Positions 7,152 to 12,454 of a stretch of DNA of 12,454 nucleotides are shown here, piece after piece (position 1 is the first letter of the stretch; every line of letters begins with the position of its first letter). Location of the stretch: contig JAGVUW010000516.1 of the NCBI GenBank assembly GCA_019136035.1, forward strand, positions 1-12,454. Reading direction: 5' to 3'. The notes beneath the pieces are model-generated. The model was given only the letters and a program-made list of their open reading frames with translations, searched no databases and was not told the DNA's origin. This stretch comes from Verrucomicrobiota bacterium. Lineage in GTDB: Bacteria; Verrucomicrobiota; Lentisphaeria; Oligosphaerales; JAFGRS01. The translations under genes and the position numbers were made by a program.

Positions 7152-7180
7152 TTTGCGCCAAAGGGCCCTCCTGCTACCTT
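7152..7180 (+). promoter_or_regulatory. Weak candidate promoter upstream of the RAYT remnant
   Basis: TTTGCG (7152-7157), 17-base spacer, TACCTT (7175-7180); read as TTGCGC the spacer is 16. The -10 box overlaps a 6-bp inverted repeat CTGCTA-CCT-TAGCAG (7171-7185), which could instead be an operator or a short hairpin. The nearest downstream start is the GTG at 7268. Confidence 0.25.
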
Positions 7181-7220
7181 AGCAGACCGAACAGACGACC
7201 CGGAGGGAGGGTGAGGAAAA

Positions 7221-7253
7221 GGGGCCTGCCCGGACGCACGGGGGCCTGCCCCC
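7221..7253. repeat. REP-like palindromic sequence upstream of RAYT
   Basis: GGGGCCTGCCC occurs twice, 20 bases apart (7221-7231 and 7241-7251). The 16-mer at 7237-7252 (CACGGGGGCCTGCCCC) is the exact reverse complement of 7550-7565 inside the array in the transposase gene. Paired palindromes next to a RAYT gene are the expected arrangement of REP/RAYT systems, in which the transposase recognises such elements. That these are its substrates is inference. Confidence 0.55.
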
Positions 7254-7267
7254 GCGGAGGGCGTCGC

Positions 7268-7536
7268 GTGAATGAACCGGCGGTCCACCGGCGGCGTTCA
7301 ATACGGCTGCGCGGGTATGACTACACGCGGCCCGGGTGGTATTTCGTGACCGCCAACGCGCAGGACCGGCGCCGGGCATTCGGCACGCTGGTGAATGGGC
7401 GCATGGCGTTGAACGACGCCGGCCGGATGGTGCAGGCGGTCTGGGATGAGATGCCGGCGCGCTACCCGGGCGTCGAGATCGACGCCTTCGTGGTCATGCC
7501 GGACCACGTGCATGGGCTGGTGCGGCTCGTCGGGGC
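7268..7536 (+). pseudogene. REP-associated tyrosine transposase (RAYT/Y1 transposase), N-terminal remnant
   Basis: About 89 residues of clear family sequence from a GTG start with GGAGG (7256-7260) 7 bases upstream. SIRLRGYDYTRPGWYFVTAN (11-30) is the typical opening of RAYTs, followed by FGTLVNGRMALNDAGRMV and the HUH metal motif MPDHVHG (His80 and His82). RAYTs are single-strand DNA nicking enzymes that handle REP palindromes. The normal continuation (the WQRNYYEHIIR-type helix with the catalytic tyrosine, then a YI..NP end) is absent: after Gly89 the sequence enters an 18-bp repeat array and then DprA/SLOG-like sequence in another frame. This frame remains open to 8125, but the residues past the array resemble nothing and look like an out-of-frame reading. 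Hence not expected to be an active transposase, unless a frameshift product has another role. Confidence 0.8.
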
Positions 7537-7626
7537 AGGCCCCACGGTTGGGGCAGGCCCCCGTGCCTGCCCAGGCCCCCGTGCCTGCCCAGGCCCCCGT
7601 GCCTGCCCGGGCCCCCGTGCCTGCCC
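7537..7626 (+). repeat. Tandem array of 18-bp palindrome-bearing units
   Basis: Four near-identical 18-bp units (AGGCCCCCGTGCCTGCCC) fill 7555-7626, the last with G for A at its first base; a diverged fifth unit occupies 7537-7554. Each junction can form GCAGGC/GCCTGC-type hairpins, and GGGCAGGC (7551-7558) pairs with GCCTGCCC (7565-7572) across a 6-base loop. Being a multiple of 3, the unit keeps the frame when copy number changes; it reads PRACPG in the transposase frame and APVPAQ in the SLOG frame. There are no unique spacers, so it is not a CRISPR. Confidence 0.9.
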
Positions 7627-7628
7627 CT

Positions 7629-8006
7629 ACCACGATCATCAGCGGCTTCCTGAGCGAGATGGAGCGGGCGGTGTTCGAGCAGTGCCTGGCGGATGGCACG
7701 CCGATGGTGCAGGTGCTGGCGCGCGGGCTGCCATCTGCGTTTCCGGCGCGGGTGCAGCGGGCGATCGACGATGGGCGGCTGCTGGTGATGACACCGTTCC
7801 CGCCCGAGGATACGACGGTCAGCTCGGCCAAGGCGGCCTGGTGCAACCAGTATGTCCTGGAGGCAGCCCGCGACGTGGTCGTCGGCCGCGTGACTCCCGG
7901 CGGCATGCTGGCCTGCCTGCTGGCCGACGTGCCACCGGGCAAAGCGGTGAGAGTCGTGGGCCAAGACGCCGAGGACCACAGCGAAACCACAGGCGTGTGG
8001 CGATGA
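7629..8006 (+). pseudogene. DprA/SLOG-like Rossmann domain, C-terminal half
   Basis: 125 residues in the frame one base ahead of the transposase, ending TGA at 8004-8006. TIISGFLSEMERAVF, then VQVLARGLPSAFPARVQRAI, DDGRLLVMTPFPPE, AAWCNQYVLEAARDVVVG and TPGGMLACLLAD follow strand by strand the second half of the DprA/SLOG fold (VISG....E...., AVLA.GLD..YP, G.LLSE.PPG, RN..IA.L.D.V.VV.A, GS). DprA loads RecA on incoming single-strand DNA; wider SLOG proteins bind nucleotides or are sensors. The first half of the domain, with the GxR nucleotide loop, is missing; its place is taken by the RAYT part and the array. An in-frame ATG exists at 7446 but has no ribosome site and would read the transposase region out of frame. 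One extra base (or two fewer) between 7537 and 7628 would fuse RAYT and SLOG into one protein. Confidence 0.6.
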
Positions 8007-8129
8007 CTCTCGCACAACTCATATGCCAGCCGCTGGCGACCATGGGCTGGCAGTGGATCGAAGGCGATCCGGAAGCGCACACAGGCGATGGCCGACGAGC
8101 CTTGGGGTCAAACAATGGAGAGTAGCACT

Positions 8130-11100
8130 GTGTCTATCAAGATCTCACTGGCAGTCGTCGCGGCGGCCGCGCTCACCCTTGGACTGCACGCCGCGACACC
8201 CACCCTCGACCTGACCCTCGACCGGGCCCAGACGTTCACGGTCGGCGGCAAGCCGGTCGCGCTCGCTGGCGAGTTCAAGGACGGCTTCTGGATCTACGGT
8301 AAGAAGGGGCTCACCATTCCCGCTGAAGGCCTCCTGGGGCGGCAGGGCACGATCCTCTATCGGTTCAGGGTCTCTGAGTTCCGCGAAGAACCCCTGAAAG
8401 CGCGCTACCTCCTGACCCTGCGCGACGCTCGACGGGTCTTCCTGGGCACGTACATGCTGTCCGATGCGAAGAAGCTCTACGTGGCCGTCTGCAACTACGA
8501 CAAGGACATCAAGGACTACCCCGTGCTCTCCGACGATATCCGCAAGGACGAGCCGTATACGTTCGCCGCGGCCTGGGACGGCGAATCGCTGCGTCTCTAC
8601 CTGAACGGCCTGCTGGTCGAGGAGATGAAGCAGAAGTTCCCGATGCCGGACGCCTTCCGCTCGCTCTACCTCGGGCCGTACATCGACGGCTGGACGAATC
8701 CGCCGCCCTGGGGGGATGACTCGCAGGCGGGGGCCCTGAAGACCTACGACGTGGCGCTGAGTTCAGAGGAGATTGCGGCGCTCTCGGGGGCGCAGACCCG
8801 GCCGGTCACCGAGGACTATCCGCAGACGCTCACCGTGGGCAAGGTCGGCGGCGCGGCACCCGTGATCGATGGCGACCTGTCCGATCCCGCCTGGGCACTC
8901 GCTGGCGGCATGATCGCCTTCACCGACGGACGCAACGGCCCCAAGACCTGGGCACTGCCGCCCAGTTCGTTCCTGCTCACGTACGACGACCAGAATCTCT
9001 ACCTCGGCATGAAGACGCTGTTCCCGGGACGCGTGCCGATCAAGGAGGGCTCCCCGCGTGACACCGGCGAGACGGACGTCTGGGGGACCGAGTCCTTCGA
9101 GTTCTACCTGCAGATCGGCGGGGCGCTGTATCGCTTCGGCGGCAACGTCGCCGGCGGCTACGTGGAGAGCAAGGACATGGACACGGCGTACAGCGGCCCA
9201 TGGACCCACAGGTCTACCACCACCATGCGGATCGACGACCGCCGCCTCTGGCAGGCGGAATCGGCCATTCCCTGGAGTTCGCTTGGGCTTGGCGGTCCGC
9301 CAGAGGCGCCGATCACGTTCAACGTCTGCCGCTCGTGGTTCCTGCCGGAGACCTCGACCTGGAGTTCCCTCACCCCGGACGGCCAGTACGCGACCATGGC
9401 GACATTCCCAACCCTCATCTTTGCGCCCGCCGCCGCCGCGCTCCAGGTGCTCGAGCAGAACGACCCCAGCGGCGGCCGCTTCCAGCAGACGATCCAAGTC
9501 GCCGCCGCTGCCGACGGCGAAGCCCAGTACCAGATCCTGCTGGCAAAGCATGACAGCAGCGCACGGCCCTACCCGCTCCATGCCGGCAGCATCACCCTCA
9601 CCGCAGGCACGCCGGTCACGCAGACGCTGAGTGTGCCCCTCGTGCGGCCCGGCTTCGACAGACTCGTCTTCAGGCTCTCCCAGGGCGGCAGGCCGGTCCT
9701 CTGCCAGGTCATTCCGTTCCTCCTCAACGAGGAGTACATCGAGGTCCGGCCGAGCTTCCTGAAGAGCACGGTGGAGCTGCGCACCAAGCTCGAGCAGCTC
9801 CGGGGCAAGTTCGGGGACGACTTCCGGGGCCGGCTGAAGGTGATGGCGCCGACCGGCGCGGTGGTGGCGGAATTGCCTGCCTCCGAGCAGGGCGCAGACC
9901 GTATACCTTTCCCACGGGACAACCCGGCTGGCACCTACACGGCGGAACTGCTCAATGCCAAGGACGGCACGCGGGTCGACAGCCGCACCTTCAGCTATCC
10001 GGGCGTGGGCGAGTGGGAGAAGCAGACTTTCGACAACCGCATCATCCCGCCGTTCACTCCGATTGACGCCGTGGGCGGCCCCGGCACGCTCGAGGCCCGC
10101 GTCTGGGGGCGCTCCTACACCTGGCGCAACAGCCTCCTGCCCACGCAGATCGTCACGCAGGAGGAGGACCTGCTCGCGGCACCCGCGACCCTCGAGATCC
10201 ATGGCGTGCCGCTGCCGGCAGCGGCGTTCACAGTGGGCAGCTCAGCGCCCCACCGCTCCGAGTTCACCGCGCACATCAAGACGGATGCCTATGAACTCGA
10301 TGAGACTGGCTGGATCGAGTACGACGGCGTCCAGCACGGGACGTTCATCCTCAAGGCGCTCAAGGACCTCAAGGGCGTCGAGGTGAAGGTCACGCTGCCC
10401 GCGGCGCGGGTGGGGTTCCTGCACACGTCCTACGACTACAACTGGGGCACCAAGCGCACCGAGACGGTGGCCAAGGGCTACCGGCAGACCTTCCGCTTCT
10501 ACCCGTGCGTGTGGCTCGGCGACTACGAGAAAGGCCTCTGCATCTTCGCCGAGAGCAACGCCACCTGGAAGAGCGAGCCCAGCCGCGCGGCCACCCTGAC
10601 GCACGACGGGGTGAGCGCCGTCTACACGGTGACTCTGGCCGACGAACTCAAGGCCGGCGAGACCTTGCCCTTCGACCTGGGGTTCCTGGCCACGCCTGTA
10701 CGGCCGCTGCCCAGAAACTACCCGCTGAATACCTTCTCAGACCATTACTCGGCCGGCATGAACCGACCCGGGCGGCGGCCGACGGCCTACTTCATTCTGG
10801 CCGACGCTGCCTGGGCCGGCCTCGGCGGGTTCTTCTGCGACCTGCCCTCCCCCGCCGACAGCCCGAGCGCGCCGTTGATCCGGCAGCACATCGCGGCCAT
10901 CCGTGCCGGCGGCGCCAAGGGCGCGCCCTACATGATGGCGCGCTTCCTTTCCGAGGAGTACCCCGAGGTCGCAGCCTTCAAGAACACCTGGCGCCTCTCG
11001 CCCGAGCAGACCCTGGACTACGAACAGCAGGGCAAGACACACCGCGTCACCGAGATCTGCGCCTTCTCCTCCGGGGCCGACTTCTTCATGTGGAAGCTGA

Positions 11101-12059
11101 AGGACTACCTGAAGCGCATTCCCAGCGACGGCATCTACTACGACTTCGGCCTGCCGCCGTGGTGCAACAACGCCGAACACGGCTGCACCAACCGCAGCAC
11201 CATGCTCGGCAACCGCGAGTTCCTGCGCAAAACCGCGCTCTGCCTGCTCGCTTCCGGGGTCGAGGAGCCCCTCATCGTCCTGCACAACACCGACTCGGTC
11301 ATGGTCCCGGCATTCACCTTCGCCACGCACCTCTTCAACGGCGAGAACATACGCCAGCACAGCAGCACCCTGATGCACCACGGCAAGGACCTGCTCGATA
11401 CCTACGGCGCGACCCCGTTCGCCTGCGAACTGAGCTCGCTGCCCTTCGGCTACACCAACAGCGTCTACCACGCCCAGGACCTGCTCCTGCCCGAGTTCGG
11501 CGGCACCAACGAGGACCCCGACCTCTACAAGTTCCGCCTCACCAAGGCGGTCATCGCCGGGGCCATCGTGCACCACACGCTGCCCTCCATCTCGCGACTG
11601 CACTTCGGCATCTTCGACAAGATCGTGCGCATCTACGATGCCTTCGGGGTGCCCGAAGCCACGTTCATCGGCTATTGGCGAGAGCCGGCGACTGTCAGGG
11701 CCGGCAAGGACATCTACGTGAGCGTCTACCGCCAGGCCTCCGGCCAGAAGGCCCTCGCCATCATCTCGCACATCGGCAAGGAGCACATCACTCAGGACCT
11801 CCAGATCGAGTTCAACGCCGGCATCCTCGGCATGAAGCCGTTCAACACCGCCACCGAGAGGCTCACCGCGCCGGACCCGGATTACCAGGACCTCTTCGCC
11901 ATGCTCCAGACGACCCCGAACTCGCCCGACCGCGGCTCCCAGGCGATACGCACTCCCGTCGTGCTCGGTGACTTCGGCTGCTCGGTCACGGGCATCAAAG
12001 ACAACGTCCTGCGGATGCGCCTGGCCTTCCATTCCTTCGCGCTGGTGGAGCTGCAGTAA
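8130..12059 (+). CDS. Large secreted LamG + CBM9-like + DUF6067-type glycoside-hydrolase-like protein
   Basis: 1309 residues. The GTG at 8130 is chosen because GGAGAG (8117-8122) lies 7 bases upstream and gives a compact signal peptide (SIKISLAVVAAAALTLGLHA, cleavage before ATP); in-frame ATGs at 8115 and 8088 are alternatives. Domains: LamG/concanavalin-like sandwich about 40-222 (AAWDGESLRLYLNGLLVEE); CBM9/DOMON-like domain about 232-430 (VIDGDLSDPAWA); beta-rich linker domains about 440-630; a DUF6067-type part from about 637 (NRIIPPFTPIDA, VWGRSYTWRNSLLPTQIV, VWLGDYEKGLCIFAES); a TIM-barrel-like region about 860-1200 containing SDGIYYDFGLP (Asp1000, Asp1005); and a short beta C-terminal domain. 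Related proteins are treated as glycoside hydrolases by similarity, but activity and catalytic residues are not established to my knowledge. Probably exported and polysaccharide-binding. No promoter was found in 8007-8129. Repeat copy B begins 8 bases after the stop. Confidence 0.85.
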   Translation: MSIKISLAVVAAAALTLGLHAATPTLDLTLDRAQTFTVGGKPVALAGEFKDGFWIYGKKGLTIPAEGLLGRQGTILYRFRVSEFREEPLKARYLLTLRDARRVFLGTYMLSDAKKLYVAVCNYDKDIKDYPVLSDDIRKDEPYTFAAAWDGESLRLYLNGLLVEEMKQKFPMPDAFRSLYLGPYIDGWTNPPPWGDDSQAGALKTYDVALSSEEIAALSGAQTRPVTEDYPQTLTVGKVGGAAPVIDGDLSDPAWALAGGMIAFTDGRNGPKTWALPPSSFLLTYDDQNLYLGMKTLFPGRVPIKEGSPRDTGETDVWGTESFEFYLQIGGALYRFGGNVAGGYVESKDMDTAYSGPWTHRSTTTMRIDDRRLWQAESAIPWSSLGLGGPPEAPITFNVCRSWFLPETSTWSSLTPDGQYATMATFPTLIFAPAAAALQVLEQNDPSGGRFQQTIQVAAAADGEAQYQILLAKHDSSARPYPLHAGSITLTAGTPVTQTLSVPLVRPGFDRLVFRLSQGGRPVLCQVIPFLLNEEYIEVRPSFLKSTVELRTKLEQLRGKFGDDFRGRLKVMAPTGAVVAELPASEQGADRIPFPRDNPAGTYTAELLNAKDGTRVDSRTFSYPGVGEWEKQTFDNRIIPPFTPIDAVGGPGTLEARVWGRSYTWRNSLLPTQIVTQEEDLLAAPATLEIHGVPLPAAAFTVGSSAPHRSEFTAHIKTDAYELDETGWIEYDGVQHGTFILKALKDLKGVEVKVTLPAARVGFLHTSYDYNWGTKRTETVAKGYRQTFRFYPCVWLGDYEKGLCIFAESNATWKSEPSRAATLTHDGVSAVYTVTLADELKAGETLPFDLGFLATPVRPLPRNYPLNTFSDHYSAGMNRPGRRPTAYFILADAAWAGLGGFFCDLPSPADSPSAPLIRQHIAAIRAGGAKGAPYMMARFLSEEYPEVAAFKNTWRLSPEQTLDYEQQGKTHRVTEICAFSSGADFFMWKLKDYLKRIPSDGIYYDFGLPPWCNNAEHGCTNRSTMLGNREFLRKTALCLLASGVEEPLIVLHNTDSVMVPAFTFATHLFNGENIRQHSSTLMHHGKDLLDTYGATPFACELSSLPFGYTNSVYHAQDLLLPEFGGTNEDPDLYKFRLTKAVIAGAIVHHTLPSISRLHFGIFDKIVRIYDAFGVPEATFIGYWREPATVRAGKDIYVSVYRQASGQKALAIISHIGKEHITQDLQIEFNAGILGMKPFNTATERLTAPDPDYQDLFAMLQTTPNSPDRGSQAIRTPVVLGDFGCSVTGIKDNVLRMRLAFHSFALVELQ

Positions 12060-12066
12060 GGCCTTC

Positions 12067-12190
12067 CCCGTAGGAGGGATCGCGCCGCTGTGCTGTTGAT
12101 GCCGCCGCGGCTCGTGGACGCGTTCACGTCTGTGGACACTCGCGCTCCACACCGGTGGCGAGCGACGCTCCGCCTTGCCCTATCCGGCGC
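12067..12190 (+). repeat. Interspersed repeat, copy B (3' of DUF6067-type gene)
   Basis: Bases 12071-12190 match 361-480 at 105 of 120 positions with no gap. It begins 8 bases after the upstream stop and has the same orientation as that gene. A 62-codon frame from a GTG at 12090, with GGAGGG (12073-12078) upstream, crosses it, but the ribosome-like site is not conserved in copy A and between-copy differences show no third-position bias. Confidence 0.85.
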
Positions 12191-12454
12191 CCATGCGCCA
12201 GCGTGGCGGAGGCGGGCGCCACGAGCCGAGTGGCACTCTCCCGGGCACCGGCGGGGCGCGCCGGTGCCCCCGCTGTAGCGGCGGCTGTCCCCAGCCGATC
12301 TTCCCCCTGCATTCCCAGGCCCCAACCGGATCACCGGCATGTGCCACGGCCGGCTCGCGGGTGTGTCCGGAATGGCCGGTCTGGCTGGCCCCACTGAGGG
12401 GCTGAGGTGGGGGTGTTCTTCTTCTGGGGTCTTCTTCGCGGCGGCGTCTTGATG
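12191..12454. other. Non-coding tail with two hairpins; no gene seen
   Basis: Two inverted repeats: an 11-bp perfect stem with a 5-base loop at 12243-12269 (GGGCACCGGCG / CGCCGGTGCCC) and a 6-bp stem with a TCCC loop at 12282-12297 (CGGCTG / CAGCCG), followed by ATCTTCCCCC. They may end transcripts of the DUF6067-type gene or belong to a palindromic repeat family; only one copy is present here. The last 150 bases, including the TTCTTCTTCTGGGG stretch, show no coding signal or family similarity on either strand. Confidence 0.6.

Noticed and set aside
7537..7626. Short CRISPR-like array
   Set aside because: Units are contiguous 18-bp repeats without unique spacers, and no cas genes are present.
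7298..8080. 260-codon minus-strand open frame over the RAYT/SLOG locus
   Set aside because: It runs antisense to HUH and SLOG motif sequence and its middle is only the translated 18-bp array (GAWAGT-type repeats).
8763..10202. 479-codon minus-strand open frame, and a similar 471-codon one at 10737-12152
   Set aside because: Both are antisense to the DUF6067-type gene, have low-complexity Arg/Glu/Gly/Val composition, no family motif and no ribosome site at their starts.

Overview
The window is GC-rich bacterial DNA (about two-thirds GC by eye). It carries genes typical of free-living, polysaccharide-using bacteria of the Planctomycetota / Lentisphaerota / Armatimonadota / Hydrogenedentota kind: a GH116-like glycosidase end, a very large secreted LamG + CBM9-like + DUF6067-type protein, a LacI regulator with small carbohydrate-enzyme genes, and a RAYT remnant. 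The phylum is inferred from gene content only; there is no rRNA or marker gene.

Layout. 1-324 is the 3' end of a GH116-type glycosidase (+). 325-666 holds copy A of an interspersed repeat and a candidate promoter for a small DUF4870 membrane protein (667-1098, +). A strong hairpin at 1151-1182 separates it from a convergent minus-strand cluster read 5507 -> 1247: LacI regulator, metal-dependent amidohydrolase (start overlaps the lacI end by 13 bases), DegT-type PLP aminotransferase, and sugar isomerase/epimerase TIM barrel. This looks like one self-regulated operon for converting a sugar-like substrate; the substrate cannot be read from sequence. Copy C of the repeat (5660-5736, minus) lies between the operon's promoter region and the 3' end of a secreted protein of unknown function (5801-6442, minus). 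Divergent from that gene is a DUF2752 membrane protein (6632-7060, +).

7150-8006 is a mobile-element scar. It has the N-terminal part of a REP-associated tyrosine transposase (HUH motif present, catalytic-Tyr part absent), an array of 18-bp palindrome-bearing units, and then, one frame over, the C-terminal half of a DprA/SLOG-like Rossmann domain. REP-like palindromes related to the array also lie just upstream of the transposase start. 8130-12059 encodes the 1309-residue secreted DUF6067-type protein, followed at once by repeat copy B (12067-12190) and two hairpins.

Most notable are the three-copy repeat, which in every case sits just 3' of a gene and in that gene's orientation; the RAYT-palindrome array-SLOG chimera; and three candidate promoters sharing a TTG-n14+6 layout with a TACGnT -10 box.
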